NCBI GenBank assembly: GCA_033439265.1
Contig: JAVTVX010000004.1
Span: 18,117,701 to 18,181,700, forward strand
Direction: 5' to 3'
DNA length: 64,000 bases
Origin: Dillenia suffruticosa
Lineage: Eukaryota; Streptophyta; Magnoliopsida; Dilleniales; Dilleniaceae
The position numbers and the translations under genes are program-made. Positions within the stretch are counted from its first letter, which is position 1. Every line of letters begins with the position of its first letter. The notes beneath the pieces are model-generated. The model saw only the letters and a program-made list of their open reading frames with translations. It made no database searches and was not told the origin of the DNA. Below are positions 22,589 through 33,181 of the stretch, one piece after another.

Positions 22589-25500
22589 TCAATAAAGCAA
22601 TAAACCCATATTTACAACATAATCCCTAAACCTATTTGGTGGCATGCCTTTGGTTAAGGGATCGGCCAACATACAATCAGTGCTAATGTGTTGGATTATA
22701 ACTTTAATTTCCAACACTCTTTTCCTAGTGACTAAGTAATTTATGTCGATATGTTTATTTCGACTACCACTCTTATTATTCTTAACCAAAAATACAACAG
22801 TTGAATTATTATAAAATATACATAATGGTTTAGGTATAAAATCTAAAACCCTAAACCCAGATATGAAATTCTTGAGTCACACCGCGTGTGACGTAGTCTC
22901 AAAATACGCCACGAACTCAGCTTCCATAGTAGAGGTCGCAGTCAATGTCTGCTTAGCACTCCTCCATGATACAATTCCACCGGCCATCATAAAGATATAA
23001 TCCAACGTTGATTTCCAAGAATCAAAATAGTTGGCAAAGTCTGAATTTGAGTACCTGACTACTCCAAATTGTCGGTTCTTTTATATGTAAGCATGTGGTT
23101 CTTGGTGTCTTGTACATCTCTTAACACCTTCTTTACAGTCTTCCAATGTTCCAAACCTGTGTTACTTTGATATATACCTAACATCCCCATAGTATTCGCT
23201 ATATTAGGTTTTGTGCAGACCTGTGCATACGTGAGACTTCCAATAATGAAAGCATATGACATGTTAACCATCCGTTCCCTTTCCAAATTTGTCTTACGGT
23301 ATTGGTTCAAATTGAACCTATCCCTTTTGACAATCAAAGCTACACTTGGTGAACAATTCTCTATCTTATATCTCTTCAAAATTTTATTGATGCAAGTCTC
23401 TTGAGATAATCCCAAAATCTTATAAAATCTATCTCGATATATCTTTATGCCGATGACATAAGATATATTACCTAAATCTTCATCTCAAAATTTTTAGAGA
23501 GGAACTGCTTCACCTCATATAGTATCCCTTTCTCATTGGTGGTAAGTAATATATCATCCACATAAAGGATAAGGAAATATAATCTACTCCTACTGATCTT
23601 GAGGTATATGCATTGATCCATAATGTTCTCTTCAAAACCGAATGAAGTAACTATATTATAGAATTTCAAATACTACTGGCGGAAGGCTTGTTTCAGTTCG
23701 TATATGGATTTCTTGAGATTGTACACCAAATGCTCACTACCACTAGAGGAGAATCCTTCAGGTTAACACATGTAAACCTCTTTCTGTAGTTCCCCATTAA
23801 GAAAAACCGTTTTCACATCCATTTGTTGTAATTCTAGGTCGAAATATACAACAAGTGCCAAAATGATGCGGAGAGGATCTTTCTTGGATACCGGAGAAAA
23901 TGTCTTCGAGTTGTCGATTCACTCCTTTGGGTGAACCCTTTAACAACAAGTCTGGATTTGTATTTCTCAATATTACCCAATGATTCTGTCTTAGTTTTAA
24001 AGACCCATTTACATCAGATGAGTTTTACCCCATTTGGCAATTCTACAAGATCCTAAACTCCATTGCTCCTCATGGAGTCCATCTCATCTTTCATGGCGTT
24101 TAGCCATAAGTTCGAGTCCCTAAAACTCATGGCTTATGAAAATATTTCTAGATTCTCTACGACTCTGACGTTATAGTCAGACTCTTGAAGATATATCACA
24201 TAGTCATTAGATATAGCTGACCTTCTCTCTCAAGTAGATCTCCTTAATGTAGGTTCAACATTCTCCGTAGGAGAAGGTTGAACAATTTGATTTTGGTCAG
24301 CTGTTTGTGGAATTTCTTAGTTATCACTCATACTCTGATTTATGTCTATAGGCACTTGAAAGTCATGTTGGACGACAACCAACTTAGTATTTGAATTTGA
24401 TGGGATACTTGATGGGTTCCTTTCAGGAGTTAACTGTCAAAAGTTATCTGTCCCACTGACCAAGTCATTCTTTAGAAATCTAGTATTCATAGATTCCACA
24501 AATCTAGTGTGATAGGATGGACAATAAAACCAGTATCCTTTAGACCTTTCGGCATAACCGACAAAGTATCCGCTTACAGTCCTTGGATCTAGTTTTTTTC
24601 CCATAGATTATAAACCCTTATCTTTGCAAGACAACCCCAAATGCATAAATATTTTAAACTAGGTTTTTAACTTTTAAATAATTTGAAAGGAGTTTTGGCT
24701 ACTGTTTTAATTGAAACTCTATTTAGAATGTACCCTACGATCTTAAAAGCTTCAGTCCACAAGAATTTAGACAATTTGGAGCTAGTTATCATGCTTCAAA
24801 CCATATCAAGTAAGGTCATGTTCCTTCTTTCAGCTACCACATTTTGCTCAGGTGAACCAGGCATGATATATAGGACAACAATCCTATTTTCCTGAAGGAA
24901 CTTTGCAAATGAACCTGGTGCTTGTCCATCATCTGTATACCTTCCATAGTATTCTCCACCTCTATCTGATCTCATGATTTTTATTTGTTTATTGCATTGT
25001 TTCTCTACTTTTACCTTAAAAATTTTAAAGGCATCCAATGCCTTGTACTTATAGTGAAAGATGTAAAGATATAAATATCGTGAATAGTTATCTATAAATG
25101 AGATGAAATAACTATGACCATACGAGTTTGTACGTAGAGTATAAATGTCCGTATGTATGATTTCTAGCAATTCTGAGCTCTTCCTAGCACCCTTTTGAGT
25201 CTTATTGGTTTACTTTCCCTTAATGCAGTCTATACAAGTATCAAAATCAGTAAAATCTAAAATATCAGGTACCCTATCATTTACCAATTTTTCTATTCTT
25301 TTTATGGAGATGTATCCTAATGTCTTGTGCCATAACATGGAAGAATTTTCCTTAATGACACTTTTTTTAACCCCTGTATGTGTTAAATTCATACAAGCAT
25401 TATCTTGTAAAGTAATAGTGTATAATCCATCCAATAATTGACCATAACCAATAACATTTGAACCATAAAATAATGTCATTTTATTATTAAATTGGAAAGA

Positions 25501-26560
25501 CTAATTGAATTGTATAAGTTTTGAAACAGAAATTAACTTCCTAAAAAACTTAGGTAAATAAAATATTCTCTCTAATTTTAAGACATGGCTACTTGCTAAT
25601 ATGAGCTCGCAATCACCAATGGCCTTTACTCGTGAGCCTATCTTGTTGCCTGAATAGATGAATTATTCATGATCTACCGGCTTCCTTAGGTTTTGCAAGC
25701 CCTGCAACACATTTGTAATGTGGATGATACAACCAGATTCAATCCACCATGTGTCATGAGAAATCTCAGTCATGCAAGATTCATAACAAACTAATAAGAT
25801 TTTCTTACCTTTATTCTCAAGCCACCGCTTGTACTTGGCACAATCCTACTTCATGTGTCCCTTTTTCTTATAGAAGAAACACTTGGACTCCTTCTTTATG
25901 TCTGCCTTTAATTTTGTGCCCTTGTGGTTTGGTTTGGACTTGCCCTTCTTCTTTTCTTGTATTATCACATGTGCACTAACAGAATCTTGCTTCATCTCCA
26001 TCAATAGTCTTCCTTCCTCCTATACACACATGGCCATTAATTCATTGATAGAGCATTTCTCCTTATGTGTGTTGTAAGAGATCTTAAAAGGACCGTTGGG
26101 TTGAGAGAGAGAGTTCGAAATAAAGTACACAAGGAAGGATTCGGGCATCTTAACCTCCAGATTCTTTAATTGAGCCGCAATATTCCGCATCCGCATGATA
26201 TACTTGCGCACATCGTGGATAGTAGTGAGCCTCATGGAAGAGAATTACATAATGAGGGTACTAGCCAAAAGTTTCTCTGACGTCGCAAATTGCTCATCTA
26301 GTCTTAAGAAAAACACAGATATTGGTATTTAGACGATTAGATTGCTCTTATTTTTCACAAAAAACCTTTATATCTATAGAGTTGGTATTGGTCACCGAAA
26401 GTGGCTCGTCCTTCCATATAGCATAATCAATATCCAAACAGCCCAAATTGAGAAGTACCATTTCCCTCCCTTCTTTATAATTCTCTCCGTTCAAACCGAG
26501 AAAATCATATTTCAAATCTATGGTTTGGAATACTACAAAATAAATAAGCATGCTTACTAA
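22589..26560 (-). pseudogene. gag-pol: Copia gag-pol polyprotein, multiply broken
   Basis: Domains in order from the right: gag core (26551-26020, NLGCLDIDYAIWKDEPL and YIMRMRNIAAQLKNLE). Zinc knuckle at about 25893-25846, where the second Cys is replaced (CFFYKKKGH) and a stop falls before the last Cys. GAG-pre-integrase (25479-25210, LWHKTLGYISIKRIEKL then DTCIDCIKGK). Integrase (25170-24796) with Asp in IHTD (about 25148), Asp in MRSDRGGEY (about 24965) and Glu in VAERRN fitting the D,D,E triad. Reverse transcriptase with YVDDILL at about 23564-23544, and the GSLTYAQVCTKPNI segment in the 23415-23059 piece. RNase H end (22789-22589, SGSRNKHIDINYLV and ADPLTKGMPP). At least six frame breaks separate these pieces, so no active polyprotein is possible. 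Confidence 0.9.
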
Positions 26561-27803
26561 TTATATGTGAAGCATTTAATATATGTCTACCAATGTAAAC
26601 ATACAAAAAGAAATCTATGACATAAAAATTGCTTGTGAACTAAATTTCTAATTCTATTATATTTACTTAGCCATATGATAAGGTTTATCAAAAATAGATT
26701 ATTCCCCGATGCCTATGAACTAATTGAGAAATTACCAATAGTTAGTCTTTTCTAATGACTTTATCATTTTCTACTTAACCCTACAGATATTTTTTCTAGT
26801 GCACCAGGTAGGTTCCCAGGTAGGTGGTGAGTCACATAGGACCGCTTAAGAACCAGCCAATATTAGACTTATCCCCGTCTTTTTGATAGAACCAGTTTAT
26901 ACATGCACTAAATCAACCGTACTTATAGTATTACATAGAAAAGAGATTTCATATAAGTAGACTACTATTAAAAATAACTATTTTGATATCTTATTTTCCA
27001 TTTTATTATTTTCATGCAACAAAAATTTCTGTGGGATAAGAATCATTACATAAAAATAATTTTCATATCAAATTTATCATTTTCTTAATATGATCTTGCC
27101 TTTATATATAATTTTTTATTTAATTATGCCTATTATGGCTAAACCGTAATTAATTTAAAAAATTATATTGATCACAAGGATAATCATATTAATCAATTTT
27201 GTCATACTAAAGTGCATAAAATAAAAATGCAATTAAATTACCTAATACATTTTATTAATTTTGTACATTCCCTTATGTATAAAATATTTTAAAAATTAAT
27301 TTTATACACAATATTTTAATATAAAGGTTTAATGTGAAATAATTAAAACTTTATTAGACCATTGAAAATATATCGTACGGACTTCATTGAAGGACCCCTT
27401 TAAAGATCATTTAATACAAAGCATAAATGATTTTTCAAAAAGGAAAAAAATTGATCATATGGTCATTCATTGAATAAATGAATATTTAAAATATTACAAT
27501 TTTTTCAATTATCCTTTATGGCCCATTTATTTCATTTTATGCACTTTTAATGTTGTCATCTTCTACTTGATGGACCCCAAGGGTCCCAACCTGAAATCAA
27601 TGGCTTCCGTCGAGTTCATATGCAGAAAAACCGTCGGAAAGTGCAGAAATATTCCAAAATAATTATAATGATGTAAGTATCACAATCGGGCTCAACTTTT
27701 AAAAAAAAATCAAGATTTTTAGGCCACTAATTCAAAATCTGAAAATCATAATTTTTGAAAATATTTTGAAATTTATTGGAATTTTGAAGGTAGAGGACAA
27801 AAT
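26561..27803 (-). mobile_element. Copia leader / 5' untranslated region
   Basis: AT-rich DNA between gag and the primer site with no open frame of note. At about 1.2 kb it is longer than many copia leaders, and a secondary insertion cannot be excluded. Confidence 0.5.
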
Positions 27804-27817
27804 GCTCTGATACCAAA
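27804..27817 (-). other. Primer-binding site of copia element
   Basis: On the minus strand TTTGGTATCAGAGC follows the LTR end (GATCTAACA) directly. This is the initiator tRNA-Met-type site and confirms orientation. Confidence 0.85.
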
Positions 27818-27872
27818 TGTTAGATCTTATATTGCAAACCAAATGCAATAGTGAAAAAAATAATTCAAGAAA
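27818..27872 (-). mobile_element. 5' LTR fragment of copia element
   Basis: 55 bp matching 21770-21826 of the 3' LTR. It stops at AAGAAA, where a gypsy LTR end (TGTCACGC) begins. The remaining 500 bp of this LTR are not found on the far side of the insertion. Confidence 0.75.
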
Positions 27873-29112
27873 TGTCACGCTCCGAACCGGAATCGTAAAC
27901 AGACGCCCATTATCCTGAATGCCGGCTGTATTTTTACAGAAAATCGGACAGAATATCCTGAAAATCGGACAGAATCAAATGGTCATCCCGGCCTCTCCCA
28001 AATCAACCAATCTTACAATCAACATTCAGATAACGTAAGGCTATAAAAATTTCCAACAACCTAGCCATAGACCTCTATTACCATGCCCCCGTCAAAGGCA
28101 TGGACAGCCACCAGTCGCCCCTCCTGTGATTTAGAGGTGGCACTGAGCGATCCTAGAGTACACTTCTAAGACATAACACATTCCCAAGTACATACGCAAT
28201 GAATAAGAAATGCCTCAATGCAATGTTATGCAATGACATGAAAGTTCCACAATTTAAATGTCCATATTTATATAGTCATCCCAGAATTATACAATGGTCG
28301 TCTATAGATCTCAGAATACATATACATTACCAATACAAATTTTGCAGCAGAAATATATATATATCTTCTCAATTCTAGACCAGATCTCCCAATGATACTG
28401 AGCGTCCTAAAAGCAACGCTCCTTGTCAAATACTATCTCTGAAACAAAAGGGAAATGAGGGGTGAGTACTCGGGAAAGAATATTCAGTGAGTGAGTGGGT
28501 CAATGCAACATCCAATATGAAGTGTGAAACTGGAGTGTCAAAGTAAAAGTATACAAATCATATTTCAAATCGTCATACTTTTCATTTCAACAATATATCA
28601 TTAGCACGCATTTCAAGTCAAATATGCATCCAAAACACTGTCATTAAAATCATAGAACTGTCAGCCGAAAGTGTCCTGACAAAGGTCTACCGTAACCTAT
28701 GACAGCCGCACCGGGTGTGTTATATGCAAGTTTATTTAAAGTGCTCTCTACCCCGACGTTGGCGACGAACCTCGTCCAGGTGCTAGACTTGGAGAGAGTA
28801 TCCAAATCCTCCCCCTTTCGGATTCGACCTAGATAGTACCGTGTCGTTAATAAAAATCATGACAACTCGTGAGATACCCCAGGCCTAGGCATATCCAGAC
28901 ACCACCAAAGCGTCTCTCACGGTGTCTTTCGTAGCTACGGAACAATACATATCAAGCACTCAAGGCCAAATCCAATATCGTATCAAAATGTGCCGAAATC
29001 AGGTTTACAAACCAAATGCAACATATAGCATAAAATGACACATTATATATTTCAACCATATCGATGCATAATTTCAATATTTCAACAGTTTTTGGACACT
29101 CCATCGGTTCAC
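27873..29112 (-). mobile_element. Gypsy-type LTR fragment (copy iii), inserted in copia LTR
   Basis: It starts TGTCACGCTCCGAACCGG at 27873, the reverse complement of the family's GGGGCGTGACA end. It is similar, reversed, to about 18500-19794 of copy ii, including the GAGGGGTGAGTA stretch near 28457. The hairpin-bearing half is absent, as the sequence switches to the tandem array at 29113. A short AT run (ATATATATAT) lies near 28350. No coding content. Confidence 0.7.
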
Positions 29113-29270
29113 AAATTAGAACAATATTTCACCAAAATATTGTCGCCCAGAAGAAAATAGTTAGTGCGTTTACGGTACTATCATCTCTAACCTGACTTAA
29201 ATCTATCAATGAAAGCTTGTTGCAATTGTTCACTTCATCTTCTACGAGAAAATATTCAATACTTTTCTGA

Positions 29271-29350
29271 TACCATATTATCTATGGCTTGAATTGAGTC
29301 ACTGAATTGTTACCATATTATCTATATCTTGAATTGAGTCACTGAATTGT
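29271..29350. repeat. 40-bp direct duplication in each unit
   Basis: Two copies with period 40, each starting TACCATATTATCTAT and running through TTGAATTGAGTCACTG, differ at about three bases. Equivalent pairs start at 34270, 39278, 44287, 49289, 54291 and 59284. The duplication lies in sequence homologous to the region upstream of gene A, so it belongs to the gene B upstream region of the preceding unit. Confidence 0.8.
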
Positions 29351-30002
29351 TACCATTTATCTATGACATTCATTTAGAAATTCACTTTATCTTGCATGAC
29401 AAAATATTCGATATCCTCAAGATACCATATTTTATGTACAGAATCATGCGATTGTTATTGCTTACCAAGGAGACTTGCACCAAACATTCACTCCACCTTC
29501 TGTTTTTTCTTTTTCTTTTTATTATAAATTTTTACTTCAAAGAATGACATAAAAATAAAAAATTGCATGTATGAAAATTTTTAGAAAATTGGATATGTGA
29601 AAAAGTTTGAGTTTGATAATTTATTAAAAAAAAAATCATTTTTGTTCATTGTTTTTGGTATCCATGTAATAGTTTGAGATATTACAATTATTATTGTGAG
29701 ATCGTATTTTTATTAGAAATTATAAGCTAGGTTGTTTCGCAACTTGGTTCCCTTTAAAATCATTTATGTTTACTCAAAATTCATGTAACTTTTGAATGCT
29801 ATTCAGAATGTGAACTCGATCATGTAATTTTCAATCACTTCATAAACTCAAGATGTATGACACTCTTTACTTATTTATATTGACTTCAAAGGTAAATGTC
29901 GATCTCACTAACTTCTTTCCAATGAGTTGGAGATATGATCCATTGAACAGGATAAAACCATGCTTCCATACTCAATTATTCCATGCCTCTTGAACCATTG
30001 AA

Positions 30003-30570
30003 TCAGAAAATCACCTCATACTGGCAATCACCAACACCTACAAGGAAAAAAAATTTGGAGGAAAAATAAAAATAAAATGAGTTGTTGATGAAAAAAAATC
30101 CAACCATAGTTGATTTAGTGTAACTGTTGACAGAAAAACTTACTGGGATCATCATGAACGATGTGGGCAGTATTTCCAAAGTCGCAAGTGCCACCAACAT
30201 TCCTGAAGTATTTGTAGTAATCGTTGAACGCATAGGAGGCATGCGACTCGAGATCGTTAGGCTCATGGCAAGGCTGGTCTGGTTGAAGCATTATGCAGTT
30301 AGCACCATGGCTGCAAGCCCAGTTTAGAGCTCTCTCCAATGCGATGGTCGATGCATCACGTCTTGCTATGCACCAGTGTGGGTGTTCTGCATCTAAAATG
30401 TTCATGAATTAGAATTATGCGAAGATCATAAAGAAGAAGAAGAATGTGACATCTTTGGCATGAGTTTAGATCAAATTAAGATGAGTATTGGCTATTTTAC
30501 CTGACGGTATCGCAATAGATAAACAAATGAGAAGAGAAACTAGCATCATTGACAAAAGATAAGAACGCAT
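30003..30570 (-). CDS. Secreted single-module X8/CBM43 protein, gene A copy 1
   Basis: Three exons: 30570-30501, 30392-30144 and 30037-30003, joined in phase 1 to give 117 residues. Intron 1 (108 bp) has GTAAAA...TTTTAG and intron 2 (106 bp) GTAAGT...TTGTAG. Residues 1-23 form a hydrophobic signal peptide (MRSYLLSMMLVSLLICLSIA) encoded by exon 1. The mature part is one X8 domain with W30-C31, C50, C56, C65, C93 and C111, plus HASYAFNDYYK (74-84), CDFG (93-96) and DPS (105-107). The six Cys pattern fits three disulfides. X8/CBM43 modules bind beta-1,3-glucan; single-module secreted forms include Ole e 10 and relatives of plasmodesmal callose-binding proteins. There is no C-terminal GPI tail. 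Without splicing of intron 2 the frame ends before C111, so splicing completes the domain. Codon 112 is Gln here and His in the other copies. Expression is not shown. Confidence 0.87.
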
Positions 30571-31260
30571 TTTGAGGGGGTTATGGGGGTGTTGGGGAAG
30601 ATGGGAAGACTGTATATTCAAATTCAACAGTCCCAATGTCCTGTGCTGTAACGAATGATTTGGTGGATTGCCTTGCATTCTAATACTTTATATAGGGATT
30701 ACCCTAGCTTGAGGATAACTATTTTCACTAGAACTTTTGCACCCAAATTCAATCAAACTCAGTACGATTTAATATTTCTCCCAAATTACTCCTTTTCTTA
30801 GTTTCACCGAAATATTCTCAACAAAATTCATTGAAAGTTGATAAGAATCAGACTAAGATTTCACCAAAATTATTTCACAGAGAATAAAATATTTAGTACC
30901 TTCAACGTGCCTTGTTAGCTTTTCTTATCAGTTAGAAAATATTCGGTACCTTCAAGGTACCATGTCACCTGTATCTTGATTTGAACCACTAAATTATTAT
31001 TGTTTCTCAATGAATCTCACTCAAAATATTCACTTTATATTCTACAAGAAAATATTATATAGGTTCAAGATACCGTGTTATATGCGCAGTGAATTGAAAG
31101 AGACTCGCACCAAATATTCCCTTCATCTTCTATTATTTGTTTCCCTTTCCTTTTTTGTTTTATTCTTTATTTTTGCAAATAAAAATAAAAAATTTGATGC
31201 ACAAAAATTTTTAGAAAATTGGATATTTTAAAAGTTTGAGTTTGATTGCTTATAAAATAT
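30571..31260 (-). promoter_or_regulatory. Gene A upstream region, homologous to gene B upstream
   Basis: It includes a perfect-arm palindrome, GGTACCTT-C-AAGGTACC, at 30945-30961, and looser relatives near 30897 and 31063, each following AAAATATT. The block around 30940-31255 is similar to 29240-29640 (and to 34239-34640 and so on). That block lies upstream of gene B of the preceding unit. The two X8 genes therefore share an ancestral promoter region. Confidence 0.5.
30686..30694 (-). promoter_or_regulatory. TATA box of gene A
   Basis: On the minus strand TATATAAAG lies 116-124 bp before the gene A ATG, a fitting place for a core promoter with an untranslated leader of roughly 90 nt. Identical sites occur at 35685, 40693, 45702, 50704, 55706 and 60699. 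The gene B remnant has TATATAAT at 33808-33815 in the corresponding place. Confidence 0.55.
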
Positions 31261-32175
31261 TTATTTTTTAGTTCCCATACGAAAAAAAAAAGCTTTTTTC
31301 CCGACGGTCTTTTTTTAGCGTTTAAAGCAGACGCCACCAATATTTTTCTTTCCCCAAAATTATAGACAAAATCATCAGGGAAATCAATTTTCTGCAATAT
31401 TATAGAACTAAAATGTCGGGAAAAGTGGTTCCTAAAAAAAAAAAATTTACCGGTGGTGGGAACTTTTGCCATCATTTCAGTAGAAAAACTATGGTAGGTT
31501 TCAATGTTTTGACATTTCTTTTGTTGGCAAAGCAAATCCGACAACATTTACCTTAAATGTTGGGAAAGAATACATATATACATTACATATATATATAGAG
31601 AGAGAGAGAGAGAGGGAGAGAGGAGATTTCCCTATGTATTATTTAAATGACATTTTGCCCTCTTAGTCACAAGAACTGATACAATATATCTTTGGCATCG
31701 AAAGAACAAATGAAATCTTTCGTAAAAATATTTTCTATATTTGTTTTCTTTTATTGTTGTTGCAACATGTTTTACTTCAGGTGTTTTCTTCTACAGAAAA
31801 GATTTTATTCGAAACACCAATTGAGTATGATGTTGATACATTTATCCTCAAATCAATTTCTACAGTATTTAAATTCTATAGATATACTCTTAGAAAAATA
31901 TTATGATGATGATTAGACTATTGAGGAGATTTCAGCAAATGTCTCGGAGGGTCAAAATCCTCATGAATAGGAGGCCATTGTTGCATACTAGTGCTCAACA
32001 CGTGAAAAGATAATAACATGCTTTATTTCATAAGATTTTGTTTTGTTTTTAATACTTACCATAATAATTCAAAATATCTCGCAGGAGAAGTCTAAGATAG
32101 TGATGTAGACTTGACTATAACAAACAGATATGTGCACTTGCGGCTCAAAGTTAGTTGCAAGGTGGATAAAGGAAT
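31261..32175 (+). mobile_element. CACTA-like transposon fragment in each unit
   Basis: Positions 31380-32177 match 11437-12203 of copia leader R2, including the CTTCTACAG acceptor-like junction (about 31789) and the (GA)n tract at 31600-31625. To its left, CCCGACGGTC and GTCGGGAAAAGTGG words (31302 and 31415) resemble CACTA subterminal motifs. The right end is cut by the gypsy LTR. Equivalents: 36260-37170, 41268-42178, 46277-47186, 51279-52188, 56281-57190 and 61274-62184. No working protein remains. Confidence 0.45.
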
Positions 32176-32772
32176 TGTAACACCAAAAAGAAAAAAAAAG
32201 GGGGACAAATGGAGACGTAGCGTTTTGGAGCAAAACGCTGCGTCCCCAAGTTTGGAGATTAGGGTTGGAAACCCTAATCCCTCCCTCTCTCTCTCTCTCT
32301 CTCTCTCACACTCCCGACCCTTCATTTCTTCCCCCCCACTGCGGCGCCGCTCTTCGCCGCGAGCTACGCTGCCATCGCCACCACCTTCATCTTCTTCTTC
32401 TTCTTCTTCTTCTTCTTCTTCTTCTTCTTTCCCTCTCGGTTTCTCTCACAACTTCTCTTCCTCTCGCGATCTCCCGCTCGATGTAGCTGCTGTTCACGCT
32501 CTAGTTGGGCATGACAGTGGAGGTCTGTGGCTAGAACTGTTACAAACTTTATAGACTTGCGTTGTTCTGGATGTTGGCTGTGGTATTTGTTAATTTTAGA
32601 GAGGTCGGGATGGCCATTTGTTTAAATTACAAGTTGATTTTGAATATACAAGTTTATTTGTATATGGGAAACCTCTAATTTATGGGGAGATTTTGTCCGA
32701 TTTTCTATAAAAATACAGCCGACATCCAGGGGCAACGGGCGGTTGTTCACGATCCCGGTTCGGGGCGTGACA
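32176..32772 (+). mobile_element. Internally deleted gypsy LTR, unit 1 (copy iv)
   Basis: It runs from TGTAACACC (32176) to GGGGCGTGACA (32762-32772), 597 bp, with 11-bp imperfect inverted ends. It keeps both hairpins, (CT)n, the GC-rich segment, (CTT)n and the 3' part. About 3 kb present in copy ii is missing, joined near 32480-32490 (CTCGATGTAGCTGCTG). No primer site follows. The frames encoding poly-Ser, poly-Leu or poly-Phe here are artefacts of the (CTT)n tract. Confidence 0.75.
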
Positions 32773-32877
32773 TTTTCAGCCAAGCGAATACATGCGTAAT
32801 GAAAATAGGTCTTATTTAATTGGAAAAAATAGAAAAAAATGAGTTGTTCATGAAAAAATCCAACTACAGTCAATGTA

Positions 32878-33173
32878 TTTAATCTTTTAAGGATTTATTT
32901 TTAAGAAATGTACAGAACTTTCCATGGATTCTTATGGACTAGATTTAATTTTTATTTTTAAGGGGTTAAATGTTTAGTACAATACCCAATCTGGTGAGCT
33001 CAACATAGTGTTTCTTTTTGTAGGAACCATGCCGCCTAGACGAAGGACGAGGAATATTAATGAGATTCCTCCTCCTGAGCGCGAGAATGAATCATCCTCA
33101 CATGCTCCAACTCCTCTTCTAGCTGCCATAATGCGGCGGTTGTTATGTGCTCGACGGGAGAGTCGGGACGTGA
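32878..33173 (+). mobile_element. Gypsy leader/gag fragment inserted in gene B, 7-bp flanking repeat
   Basis: CAATGTA occurs at 32871-32877 and again at 33174-33180. Outside these, sequence on both sides matches gene A intron 2 and exon 2, so the 296 bp between them are an insertion. It holds a leader with TTTTTGTAG just before the gag ATG, as in the element at the left window edge. The two other CACC-type ends expected of a complete element are absent. Confidence 0.6.
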
Positions 33174-33181
33174 CAATGTAA
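33029..33181 (+). CDS. gag: Truncated gypsy gag, 50 codons, unit 1
   Basis: The frame begins MPPRRRTRNINEIPPPEREN and ends at a TAA formed by the target-site repeat (ATG TAA). The proline/arginine-rich start is typical of gypsy gag. Only the N-terminal tail is present, without the capsid domain or zinc knuckle, so it is a remnant and probably not functional. Confidence 0.5.
   Translation: MPPRRRTRNINEIPPPERENESSSHAPTPLLAAIMRRLLCARRESRDVTM

Larger units (their letters stand above)
21770..27872 (-). mobile_element. Ty1/copia retrotransposon, nearly full length, decayed
   Basis: On the minus strand the order is 5' LTR start (27872-27818, truncated), primer site, leader, gag, protease/zinc knuckle, integrase, reverse transcriptase, RNase H, polypurine tract and 3' LTR. 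Integrase before reverse transcriptase identifies copia. Numerous frameshifts and stops make it non-autonomous today. The 5' LTR is interrupted after 55 bp by a gypsy LTR fragment. Confidence 0.88.

Noticed and set aside
29347..29547. 66-codon plus-strand frame repeated in every unit
   Set aside because: It has no recognisable domain, is AT-rich, and lies in the gene B upstream block. Its recurrence only reflects the tandem array.
30127..30327. 66-codon plus-strand frame inside gene A
   Set aside because: It is the antisense shadow of X8 exon 2, whose minus-strand reading has a full domain and splice sites.
30466..30678. Longer reading of gene A exon 1 starting 36 codons upstream
   Set aside because: The upstream ATG would place hydrophilic residues before the signal peptide. 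The ATG at 30570 gives a standard signal peptide and the same 70-bp exon length as gene B.
31167..31547. 126-codon minus-strand frame upstream of gene A, repeated in other units
   Set aside because: It crosses the join between the gene A upstream region and the CACTA-like fragment, is broken by the length of an A-run in units 4-6, and resembles no protein.
33029..33181. A novel small host protein beginning MPPRRR
   Set aside because: Its start and preceding leader resemble the gypsy gag start at the left window edge, and its stop codon is created by the insertion repeat. A truncated gag explains it better.
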